Positions 35,291-45,935 of a stretch of 64,000 bases of DNA are shown one piece after another. The position numbers were made by a program, and so were the translations under genes. Below the pieces are notes generated by a model. That model was not told where the DNA came from. It did not search any database and saw only the letters and a program-made list of their open reading frames with translations. Source of the stretch: Halictus rubicundus (Eukaryota > Arthropoda > Insecta > Hymenoptera > Halictidae); assembly GCF_050948215.1 (NCBI RefSeq), contig NC_135152.1, positions 3,568,310-3,632,309 of the forward strand, given 5' to 3'. Positions within the stretch are counted from its first letter, which is position 1, and every line of letters begins with the position of its first letter.

Positions 35291-36267
35291 GCACACCTAC
35301 AATCGCCACCTATCGACAACAGAAAAATAAAATTCATCACCCTAGAGAAAACGAACAGCATACACACTTTTAATGCGTTCTGTTAGAATTCTTCGCGGAT
35401 GCAAGGGGTTACAGAACCGTAAAAAATTGGCAAACGATTCAGAAAAAAATGCAGACCGCTAACGAACTTACGTTCGCGATATTTATATTGCAGCAGCACT
35501 ATCCGAACGTTTAAAGGTTGATCTACGCGTTCAATCTGGTAGAGTTTAACGAGCCGTGTAACTGGCTGATGTACCGCCGCGTGATGCATATTACAGCACG
35601 GTTTATTTAAAAAATGCGAAAAACAAAAAAAAAAGAACACAAACAAAAGCCAGATAAATATGTTTTATTAACCACCATGGCACGAAGCTCGATTTTTCGT
35701 TGTAAAGATCGCGCGGCCGGATAATCCGGTGTTCCATCGGCTTTTTTAAACGTGGCGGTGCGGTGGCGGCGGTCTCCGATTCAGCGAATTTCGGTTGACG
35801 AGGTTAACGTTTTCCCGTTATTAATGCGAAAAATAGACCATCGGAAACAGCCGCGCCGACAACATTGAATTTTTGATAACGTTAACCTCGCGGCTCGGCG
35901 GCTGCGACTTCCGCCGCGTTTTTCCAACCGGGCTTGTTTGCTTTTTACAGTCGCCGGTTATTGTCGGCGACGAGTATTATTGCGGAGCGGGCGCGAGCGC
36001 GCACCGACTGAATATGCATTCGCCGGCGCGGTAATAAATGCTTGTCGCATTATTAGAGCTCGATTTATTGTGGCCGACGCTCGTAATTAATATCGTCGCT
36101 CGGAATCGGCGACTATTGCCCACTCGAACTAGCGACCTTTTTGCTCTGGAACCGTTCGGGGTTGGGAAAACCGACGATGGAAAACAAGAAAATTGTTTCT
36201 CAATCACGAGCGACTGTGTTCTCCGCGCAAACATAATCGCGGCAATCGAATTTCCCGCGCCGCGCCG
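35291..36267. other. Non-coding stretch
   Basis: AT-rich then CpG-containing (35700-36260). No exon or element end apart from the CGCCG target duplication at 36263-36267 that belongs to the next element. Confidence 0.45.
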
Positions 36268-38053
36268 CACAGTGGTGCCAAATGGCCAAAAAGCGGCAAA
36301 AAATCTGTAAAAACGAAACTATCCAACGAATTTGTTTGAAAATTTGTGGAGAGATTGCCACAGGTACAACGCCTATTTGGCAAAAAAAAATTTTTGTAAA
36401 AAGTTGTTAACATTAAGTAATATGGGCTAATTGAAAATATTTGTTTTCTGCCCATTTTTTATTTATGGAAGCATACAACAAATCCTTTAATAGATTTTGG
36501 TTTGGAACAGGTTTCACCTGAAACATCAAATAATCGTGACTTCCGCGCGATTCATTCTTGGAAATTCCGAAAGTTGATATTTAAACTTAAATTGCGGCGA
36601 AAGCATCTCGAAGTATCTCATGAAATTTTGCACAAAGCTAGATCAATATTATAACTTGCTAAAACGATTAGTTCCAGATGGAAGCTATTCAAAGGATTTT
36701 TTGTAATCGTCCATAAATAAAAAATGACCGTAACGCAAAGGGGCTTCACGTTAGTCCATATTACTTAATGTTAAACAACTTTTTTTGAAATATTTTTTTT
36801 GCCCGTTAATAGCTGAAGCCATTTGCAATAACCCATATGATTTATAGACCCCTAAGTATTCAATTATAGGCGGAGTAATTACATACCTATCGCACTGAAA
36901 ACTGATGAATTCCCAGGAGCGAAGAAATGGTTATTTACCATGCGTATATCTCCGTAAAAATTTTTTTTCAAAAATCTGACTTTGGTACATCATGCACGCA
37001 CTATTAGGCTATACAAAAATAATTTTTTTTTTTTATAAAAATCGAAAATTTGTAAAATGGATTTTTGCCGCCTTGGCACCACTGCACAGTGGTCCAGAAG
37101 CCCGGTTTTTGTGGCCAAAATTCAAAATGTTGTCATAATTTTCTGAAAGTTGGTAATTAGGAGTTTTTGGAGTCGCTGATAACGAATCTGACATTAAAAA
37201 TAAAAAATTTTTTACGGCAGGGTTATTATGCCGATCTAGAGGGCAGTATTTCGTGACCCGATTAAAAAATTTTGTAAATCGATGTTTTTCATCATTTTCA
37301 TAGAACAATATCATTGAGATACTTAATGCCATGTTTTAAATTAGTATAACCTATAGAAAAAAAGAAATAACAATAGTGATAGAATTTTTTATGATTTAAA
37401 AAAAGACTGTAATATTCACCTATATTTCGTCCATATCTAAGTCAAAGTTATTCAGATGTCCAAATATAGGTAATGCGTCATCAGTATCCTCATTATCGTC
37501 ATTATCGTCACAGATAAAGGGGGTTCAGGTCCCGAACGCAACGTCAAAATACCTCGGACGCTTTTATTAAAATTAATACAGAGTTAAAAGTAGCAAGAGG
37601 TAGCAGCTAAACTTTGCATATTCTTTTTAACAAATGTTTAACCTTTCGTATAAACTAAGTCCAAAGTTTAACACTTTTAAACATTTTTTTAAAACCCTTT
37701 TTAAAGCTTAAATTGTTATAAACTTGGAATATTTGTTTATGGATTAAAAAATGTTTATGATGGCATTTAGAACTTAAATTACATCTACTAACATACAAAA
37801 AATCATAATTATAACTTGTTCTCCGATATCTTATAAGTGGTATTTAAAACGTTTAATAGAATGTTCAATTTTATGGTTTTGTGTTTAGAACGCCGTATCT
37901 GATTATACAATTACCTAAAATCAATAATATTTTGGGTTTAGGAGCTTTGAAGAGTTATCAGTTTATAGCAAAAAAAAAATTGTTTAATCTATTAACCTTG
38001 AAAAATTGAATTTTGGCCACAAAAACCGGGCTTCTGGACCACTGTGCACTGTG
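36268..38053. mobile_element. Transib-like element 1, carrying element 2 in its right end
   Basis: Begins CACAGTGGTGCCAA at 36268. Its right end, once the nested element is removed, is TTGGCACCACTGTG, the exact inverse. The 5-bp target duplication is CGCCG at 36263-36267 and 38054-38058. The native length is about 819 bp, AT-rich, without a coding frame, so it is non-autonomous. The last seven bases (38047-38053, CACTGTG) are split from the rest: element 2 inserted between the fifth and sixth base of this terminal heptamer. Terminal CACAGTG, 5-bp duplication and CGNCG target all fit Transib. Confidence 0.85.
37085..38046. mobile_element. Transib-like element 2, nested
   Basis: 962 bp with perfect 41-bp inverted ends, beginning CACAGTGGTCCAGAAGCCC and GGTTTTTGTGGCC. 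The 5-bp target duplication is CACTG at 37080-37084 and 38047-38051. No coding frame of note, so it too needs an enzyme from elsewhere. The 41-bp perfect ends suggest it is younger than its host element 1. Confidence 0.88.
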
Positions 38054-38058
38054 CGCCG

Positions 38059-39601
38059 TGACCCGCTCCGGTCGACAAAATGGCGTGCAGAATTCACGCG
38101 CTTTGTAGATACATGCGTAGAATGTAGAGAAAAGGCTTGAGAAAGTTGATCCTTTTTGTTGCAGACTGTTTAGTCTACCCACCTTTCCAAGGCAAATAAT
38201 GCTAGGGAAAGGAGTAGAATAGAACAATCTCTGTTTAGAGTACCCAGAGTAGGCGTGGCTTCGTTGCTCCCGGCTGTCGATAGTGCCCTCTAGAGCAATC
38301 TTATCAATACTCACGACGATTCCATAACAATAAATTAAAATTCTGATAAAAGTAACCAACACCTTCTACTCTGGAAGTCCAAAAATTTCATCATCATAAT
38401 TTCGCACTCCGGTCCGTGTTTCATGAATTCGGTGATGCATTTCGACAAATTAGGCGCCACGAAGAGCGCAGTGCAGGTCCCCGTCTACATTGTTGCTCTG
38501 CTTTCTCGAATGTTCCATTCACGATCGCATCGATCCCTTCGGGAAGATTGAATCTCTGCTTTGGAAAGCCCGCTTTCAAAGACTTTGAATAAACGTTAAA
38601 TGTGGAGCAGCGTGCGCGAGCGGATACAATCGCTCCCGGAAGTTCTATTTATCTTGCACGTTAGGCAACATTGTGTTCGGTATTCCTGCCGGCGCGTCTC
38701 ATTCAGCGCGTCAGTTATGCAGTCACGTGTTTGCGCATCATTCGCTCTCTCGTATCTGTATTTATTCCCGGCGAGTATATACCCGTAGAACAAACAACAA
38801 TCCTCTTTCATAGTCTACTTTGTGTATGTGCCCCGTTCTTTATTTCCTAAGCCTGCTGCTGCTCGCCGGTACACTATATTTCAGGGGAGAACGCGAATCG
38901 CACTTTGTGCCTCGATGCTCGATTATGCGTGATTAATCGAAGTACAGAAGATGATAATGATAGAAAGAGGGAATAGAACAGATCAGGTTGTCCATTGACT
39001 TACAATCGATTATTCTCGTTGTTGCACATTGTCGCAAAAATTCTTCTTATAGCCATTTTTAAGCAGGCTTTAAGAAATATTTTCCTACACATTTTTCATT
39101 AATTTTGAATTGTGGAGTATAAATTATGTCTCGGAAAAGTCACTAAAGTGAACAGATGAAATGGCATGGAAATCGTATTTTCTTAAAGAAGTTGCAGTAT
39201 GTTTATCTTTTTCATATTACGCGTGTTTATAGTTGAAAGGGTACTCTTTCATGCTGTTTAGTTAGATTCGAGTAGATCCTGAACCGTACAAAGCCATAGC
39301 GAATCTAAGTATGCTAATTTCGGAATAGATGAAATCGTCTTACTCCATCTATTTTCTCCCGGTTTCAAAATATTCGCCACAAAATTTAGACGAGTTATGG
39401 CTAACCTTATCTACTCTATAGCTTGTTCCCTAATTTGAGGAAGGTGTGGAATCATGAATTTTCGCAGTTTTTTGATTTCGCGTGCCTACGCTCCTAGACC
39501 ACTGTTTTGAAACAGGCAAATTTCCTCGCTTTCAAAGCTACGCCCCTAATTTTTAGCTGACTTATGGCAAACCGTATCTGTTCCAGATCTTAGTTTACAG
39601 A
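38059..39601. other. Non-coding stretch
   Basis: Holds one GGGCGTGG-family repeat module at about 38248. No exon recognised. Confidence 0.45.
38248..38310 (+). repeat. Isolated copy of the GCGTGGCTTCGTTGCTCC module
   Basis: TAGGCGTGGCTTCGTTGCTC, then GCCCTCTAGAGCAATCTTAT, matches the module array at 4925-5370 (nearest to its second unit). TGACGTCA is not present here. Confidence 0.65.
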
Positions 39602-40015
39602 TTAAGGGGGCCGGCAGCCATTTGGCCTTGACTGACACGCTATGTTACGCTGTGCATTTTTTTCTAGACATTTTACGTCTTAAATAAGTAAGTAATCAAT
39701 TAAAAATGCATACCACCGTGTTTGTACATGTCTTTGCTACGTCTGTCCAGAGCCTTTTTTCGATACGAACACTAAATCTCTCGAAATTAAGAGAATCTCT
39801 CTGCGGCAGCCATCTTGTGACGTCATACTTGCTTCAGAAAGCGAGTTTTCTGCCGAATATTACAAATTACTCCACGATGAGGTAGAAATTCGCAATTTGG
39901 GCTCTGGACAGACGTAGATTGGACTTTTGGGAAACACAAGTGACCACTTTTAAACTGCTCACTGCAATATTGAAGCGTCAATTTGTCAAGATTTTGACCC
40001 TTGCAAGTTCATATA

Positions 40016-41648
40016 CAGTAGCGGACAAAAGTTTAAGACGAAAAGAAAAGAAGGAAGTAATAATTCAATTGACATGAAAACATAAATACAGTGGTTTTGT
40101 TTTGGTGGTAACAGATGAATAGTTTGTTCACATATTGACAACAAAAATTTTTATTATGTTTCTCAGCATAATAGTAATAATATGCAAAAGAAAAACAAAT
40201 CTATATTATATTTTCATGGTCAAAAGTTTAAGACTATGTATAAAAGAAACATTTTATTCGAAAAATGTGTGAAATATATGTTTTATTTTAATAATTTGTC
40301 CAAAATCCATTATTTTTTATCACCTCGGTACATCTTTTCGGCATCGAATCTACTAATTTTTCACATTTTTCAACAAGAATGTTATTCCAAGCCGTTTGTA
40401 TTATAGAGTAAAGTTCATTAAGATTTTTTGGTTTATAATTTGCCACACTTTTCTTTACTATACCCCATAAGTTTTCTATTGGATTTAAGTCTGGTGACTG
40501 CGAAGGCCACGGGGTAGTACGTTAATATTTTCTTCACGAAAAAAATTTTTCGCAGCTCGGGCTGTGTGTTTTGGATCATTATCCTGTTGGAATGTGAAAC
40601 TATGAGTCATATAATATTGTGTGCATATGGTAACATGGTATTCTTCAACACGTCTATATACTGGAAACGGTCCATAATTCCATCTATACGACGTATTGGT
40701 CCAGGCCCGTTGCGAGAGAAACACGCCCACACCATAACGCTACCACCCCCGTGTTTAATTGTGGGTAAAACGCATTGTGGTTTCAAATCTTCACCAATTC
40801 GGCGTCTTACATATTGTAACCCATCAGAAGCAACACGATTAAATTTTGATTCGTCTGAAAATAGTATTTTTTGTCAATCTTGACTCGTCCAATGTTCGTG
40901 AGCTTTAGCAAACGCAAGTCGCATTTTCCGATTTTTGGAACTGAGCATTGGTTTCTTCCGGGGTCTTCGTCCTCTTAAATCGAAGTTTTTCAAACGTCTT
41001 CTAACAGTTCTAGCACTAATGTTTGTGTCACTGTTCGTGTTTATTTCAACTGCAATATCACTTGCAGAACGAAAGCGGTCCTTTTCGCATAAGCGGTGAA
41101 TCCGACGATCCAGTTTCGCAGTTGTTATCCGAGGTCTTCCGCTTCTTGATCAATCAGAATATTGACCAGTCTTTAAAAATGTGTACCACCCTTGCTTACA
41201 AGCCGTTTCTGATTTATTTACAAGATTTGCTATTTTGGAAAATATCATTTTTTCTTTTCGTAGTCTTACAATTTGCTCTCTTTCGTTTGGTAGCAAACTC
41301 CGAGTTTTACCCATACTTTTCTCCCCTGTATATAAACTTCAACCAACGAAAGGTATGCCAGACTCCGATTTCAAAATTCATATAGCAAATTATAGAAAGA
41401 ACGTAATAGATGTTGCTTGTTAGACAGATCGTCTTAAACTAATGTCCGCTGCGCACAAACGTTCAGAGGAAACAAACGACTGAAACTTCTACATTGTGTA
41501 CATTTGACGATCATAACATTGAGATGAAGGAGGTGAAACATATACCTGTCTTACTTTGAAATATCAAACAGAATAGAAAGACAGTACTTGTGTATTACGC
41601 GTATAATCGAAATCGCGTATCATCGTCTTAAATTTATGTCCGCTACTG
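40016..41648. mobile_element. Tc1-like transposon with IR/DR-type ends
   Basis: TA at 40014-40015 and 41649-41650. The ends are CAGTAGCGGACAAAAGTTTA and, on the minus strand, CAGTAGCGGACATAAATTTA, both followed by AGACGA. A second, inner copy of the GGACAWWAGTTTAAGAC motif lies about 180-200 bp inside each end (about 40197-40213 and 41428-41452). Paired outer and inner repeats at each end are the IR/DR arrangement of Sleeping Beauty-type Tc1 elements. It encodes a broken transposase on the minus strand and is inserted near the right arm of the TTAA element. Confidence 0.9.
40288..41314 (-). pseudogene. Tc1-like transposase, broken
   Basis: Minus-strand frame from ATG at 41314 (MGKTRSLLPNEREQIV) to a stop at 40288, about 340 codons, the normal Tc1 size. 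The order is: an N-terminal helix-turn-helix region (IANLVNKSE), an AT-hook-like GRPR motif (RSGRPRIT), a second HTH region (NISARTVRRRLK), the first catalytic Asp in LFSDESKFN, the second in FQQDNDPKHT, and the Glu in SPDLNPIENLWG. Two TGA codons stand where Trp would be expected (after QYSD and after TSQD), and a 2-base insertion breaks the frame just before SPDLNPIENLW. So it is recognisably DD34E but not functional. Few lesions suggest moderate age. Confidence 0.88.
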
Positions 41649-41875
41649 TACGTATATTGCAGAGAGATTCTCTTAATTTCGAGAGATTTAGTGTTCGTAT
41701 CGAAAAAAAGGCTCTGGACAGACGTAGCAAAGACATATACAAACACGGTGGTATGCATTTTTAATTGATTACTTACTTATTTAAGACGTAAAATGACTAG
41801 AAAAAAGGCACAGCGTAAGGCACGCTGCGTAACATAGCGTGCTAGTCAAGGCCAAATGCCTGCCGGCCCCCTTAA

Positions 41876-42302
41876 GGAACCCACGGTTAAAATTTCGCGG
41901 ATTTCCACCTGCTAAAAATTAGAATCCCGCGACTCTACGGATCGGGAGCGCCGCTTGGTCAGCGTTCCCGAATTTCTCGGTGCTCGATCAAGGAGGAACG
42001 AAATTAACCGGGCCGCTCGGCGTCGGAAAACGAGAGGAACCGGCCATATAGTGAACTCTTTTGTTTCGAGGGATTCGCCGTGGTTTTTTGCTGCTCCGGT
42101 TCCGTCCGATCGTTTTGTATTTACTTTGCGAATTCTTCTTTTTCCCTTTTATTTACTTTTTTTTTCCAGAAAATTCTGAAAAGAATCGCGGCCATTGTCT
42201 TGCCGGTTTCTAATGGAATCTGCGGTTTTTGTTGAGGAAGCACCGTCGGAACGTGATCCCGTCGTTTAATCCCTCTAGCGCCGTGACTTTCCTCTGTCTC
42301 TC

Positions 42303-42333
<31 letters not shown>

Positions 42334-42959
42334 GCGTTCAGAAACGATACTGATACAGTTTTCCGGTTGCGAAACGCCGTGAAAGCGCCGGGACCACTTC
42401 AATACGTTTCTTACGGAATGAAGCGAAATACTATCCGTGAATGGGCCGGTTCGCAATCAGAAGGAAACCTTTTGTGAAAGGGCACAATGCCGACTAAAGT
42501 TGATATTCATCGAGATATTCACAATAGACAGCGAATTCTCTCCCACTAATTTTCCCGGCGGTAAATGTGACCGCGAACGGAATAAGTCCCGCTCACAGCT
42601 GTAGGCCGTGTCTATATGTCTGTGTGTACATTATAATATTCCGCGTCGCGACCGGATAAAAGGGTACACGCCGCGTAATTATTGGACCGCGAATTTTTAC
42701 GCGGAATCACATTTTGGCGGATGAATTTATAAAGACCGGCACCGGAAATGAAAATTTCTGTTCCACGCGGCCGGCTTTATTAAATCGAGAGTAGTGCTGC
42801 TTTTGTTAAACCGCGTTCGTTCTCGCTCTTGTCTTCTCGGAAATGGTAGGACAAATGAGATATTATAAAAATTACGCATTGTTTCAACGTACGGTACAGA
42901 GGAGTTTTTAAATTCTTGGAACATGGAAATTCCTGCGCGGGCGGATTGTTCTCTGGAGA
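41876..42959. other. Non-coding stretch
   Basis: Contains a CT tract at about 42305-42332. No exon recognised. Confidence 0.45.
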
Positions 42960-43500
42960 ATTAGGTATTGTGTGGAAACTAAAAATGATAGAGGGTTGTA
43001 ACTGGGCTCGGAAAATAGAGGAAAGCTACCCGAAGGTGTACAGTTAATTTAAATTTCCATTTATGATGCAGATCTAATTTAATTTATAATATAAAATGAT
43101 CTTGTTTCTAAATGCTCATATCGGTTCAAACGTAACCTTTAATGTCTCAACTCTATTATTCATTATTTGGAAAGCAAAAATGACAGAAAGTTCTACGTAG
43201 GCTCAAAAGATACCGGAAAGCTTGCTGAAGGCGTACAATTAATTTCCATTGTCGCTTACAATCGAAACTTTAATGAATTTATATTATAAAATGATCTTCT
43301 CCAAAATCCACATATCGGCACAGTATTAATCTATAATTTATTGCGTGGAATCTAAAAATGATAGGAGGTTCTGTTTAGGCTCAAAAAATAGCGGAAAGTT
43401 TTCCGAATACATATAGTTAATTTATATTACCTCTTACAATGCAAATTGTAACTTAATTGAATGTATAGTATAAAATGATCTTGTTCACAATACGCCCAAC
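42960..43500. repeat. Diverged tandem repeat, period about 177-194 bp
   Basis: Three units aligned on AAACTAAAAATGATAGAGGG (42977), AAGCAAAAATGACAGAAAG (about 43171) and GAATCTAAAAATGATAGGAG (43348). Each is followed by GGCTC-AAAATA-CGGAAAGCT-like and ATAAAATGATCTTGTT-like blocks. A related single copy may lie near 45735 (GAAACATGGTAGAGGGTTGT). Confidence 0.75.
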
Positions 43501-44689
43501 AATAAGTTTCGGTTTTCCAGAATTTGTATTATATAAATAGATTGGAACCAGCTAACAATCCAGTTTCATCAAAAGCCACAATTTTCTTCTGAATTTGTTA
43601 AGAACGCTTGTAAAATTATCCAACACGAAAAACTTACCCGATTTCCTCACCAGTGAAACAATTCCAGTGAATGTTAGGCGAATCATCGCACTATGATCTA
43701 GTGTTCAAGGGAGGCACAGTGATATGGGAGTAGAGCAAGCGAAAATGAATTAGGCGATAGGACTGCGCGTGACAACGGTAAGCCGCGTAGCCACGTGTGC
43801 TCGCGAAATTCATTCGCGTCGGCCGTCGGACGGGCTGCGACAACTTCCTGACAGATTTCGCATGGTAACGCGGCTCCGTGGGTATTATAGTTCGCCAAAG
43901 AAAGTTCCCAGGCTCGTTAAGTTTCGCTTCTTCGAGCGGGACGTCGCTCGGATCGGAGAATTCGGCGCGGACGCGTGGAAAACTAGTTTTCTGATCAGAG
44001 GCTGTTCCACTTTCGCGCGTCCCATTCCTCGCTGGAAATTGAATGGGGACTCGAACGCGGCCTCGTCACGAAATTGATCGTCTCCTGGTAATACTCGGTC
44101 TGCCGTGAGAGCAGAAAGCTTATCAGTATAGGTGGAGAACCGGCGATTTTTCCGCGATCACGAGATCGCCATGCTTGTGATCCCCTTCGACCATTATTTA
44201 CCAATTTTCTTCCAATTTTTAATCTGCGCGGGGTTCCCGGGAATTTATAGTTGGCTATCTACGTTCATCTCTATTTCAAGCTATAATAATTGTGAAAGTA
44301 GAGAGAATTGTCCGATACCAGCATTTTATTAAAAAATTGTAACGTGTGTGGAAATTTTAGAAAACTTTTACAGAAGACACTGGCCTAATATGAAACCAGC
44401 TTAAACCTACCAAGCACTAAAAGTGATTAGCATGTGTTGCCTCATAAAAGTTTAAAATTCTGTACAATTTTTATCATAATTCTAGCTTCAGTAAGTGGAA
44501 TCGTTTCCCAGGAATTTATCCTTATAGTTTCAATAATTGCGAAAAGAAAAATTTGAGTCCTCCAGTTTACTTGAGGAAAATTAAAGAAAAATTCACGGTC
44601 TAATTTCCAACACCAAGCTCCAATCTACACACAAGCTTTTTCACAAACAAACACAAAAATATCGTGCCACTTTGCCAAACAAAATAAAT
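43501..44689. other. Non-coding stretch
   Basis: CpG-containing from about 43770 to 44170. No exon or element end recognised. Confidence 0.45.
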
Positions 44690-45000
44690 CTCCTGTCCTC
44701 ATCGCAGCCGTTCGAAATTTGGCAGGTGTTCTACTAAAAAAAAAAAAAAAATAAAAAAAGAAACAAAAAACGATGTAACTCCACCCAAATTACTTTAATC
44801 CTGCATCCCCGTAAAAAAACATCCCCGTCTCTCCGGAATCAGCGAGGAGCGGGCGAATCCGTCGGTTTTTCTCGCGACTGTTCGAAATTTGGCAGGTATA
44901 CTCGCGAAAAAAGAAGACCAGATACACGATGTAACTCCGCGCAAATTGGCTTAAACGAACTGCATCCGGTCCCGAATGTTCAGCGAAGGCATTCGGCCTC
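44690..45000. repeat. Two-copy tandem repeat, period 170 bp
   Basis: GTTCGAAATTTGGCAGGT at 44710 and again at 44880. Both are followed by ACGATGTAACTCC(A/G)C(C/G)CAAATT and then GCATCC(C/G)G. Copy 1 has a poly(A)-rich insert at about 44739-44768. Confidence 0.8.
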
Positions 45001-45881
45001 GAATCGCGTTCCAGATTTTAATCGCGCGACGTAGCAGACCGAAAGTCGGCATTTGTCATTTTACACATTGTCAGCGAGGATGTATAAGTTGGCGATGGTA
45101 TACCGGAGGACAGATTCGTTGATTGCCGTGTTTAGTTTAATAGACCGTGACCGAAGGAAGCTTGTCGCGAAATTTTATTACCGAAGGAAAATATACCCTA
45201 TGGGATCTCTCTCTCTTTCTCTCTTTCTCGTGAGCGCACGTCCGGGAAAATGGATAATTTGCATGACCACGACACGTAATTGCCGTCTAACGTTAAAATT
45301 GAGCCCGCACCGTCGGCGAATAGTTAGACAAAATTATAACTTTTCGGTGGGAATATCGCGGACCGAGGGGCGGACTCGTCGTCCCCCTTCGCCCCGGGAA
45401 TTTAATATGCGTTTCGCCGTTTCTGCCGGTATTAAAATTGATATTTGAACACCGAGAATGCTTTAATGTTTTCGACAACTATTCAAACATTCGTCTCTCC
45501 CAGAACCGTGTAACCTTTGTGCGCTCGGCTCCCGTCGTCTTAAATTCCGAACGGCAATTTCGCCGAACGTCGAAGCCGACCCTTCCGTCGGAACGCGAAA
45601 TAAATTACACCGTGAATTTTCATCCGCGACATCCACTCCTGACTGACCTTTATCCAACTTGAATCCTGACTCGCGATATTCTCAACGGAAGATCAAATTC
45701 GTATTTGTCCAAAAAAATCAGGTGCTGCGCGAGAATGAAACATGGTAGAGGGTTGTACCGAGGCTTTGGATAGGGAGAAGAATTTCCCGAATAAAATGGT
45801 ATATTTAACAATTAAACGATGAGGTTCTGAATTATTGTAATTGGCGAACTTAAGAACGGAATTTCATTAGACTGTAATTAA
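45001..45881. other. Non-coding stretch
   Basis: Contains a CT tract near 45207. The 131-codon frame 45053-45448 (+) has no recognisable domain. Confidence 0.45.
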
Positions 45882-45935
45882 TAGACTGCGCGGCAGTTTA
45901 TGCATTTGTGACGAGAGTGAGTGGGTGCCATTTAA

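Larger units (their letters stand above)
39606..41871. mobile_element. TTAA-type element with about 205-bp inverted ends
   Basis: TTAA at 39602-39605 and 41872-41875. The ends begin GGGGGCCGGCAG on both sides and the inverted repeat continues for roughly 205 bp (39606-39808, 41655-41871) with few differences, including CGCTATGTTACGC and TTTGCTACGTCTGTCCAGAG. Without the nested Tc1-like element it is about 630 bp and has no gene. The TTAA target and absence of an enzyme suggest a piggyBac-mobilised MITE. Confidence 0.85.

Noticed and set aside
36268..38053. hAT-type transposon because the ends contain CAGTGG
   Set aside because: hAT insertions have 8-bp duplications; here exact 5-bp duplications (CGCCG, CACTG) fit only if the ends are CACAGTGG, as in Transib.
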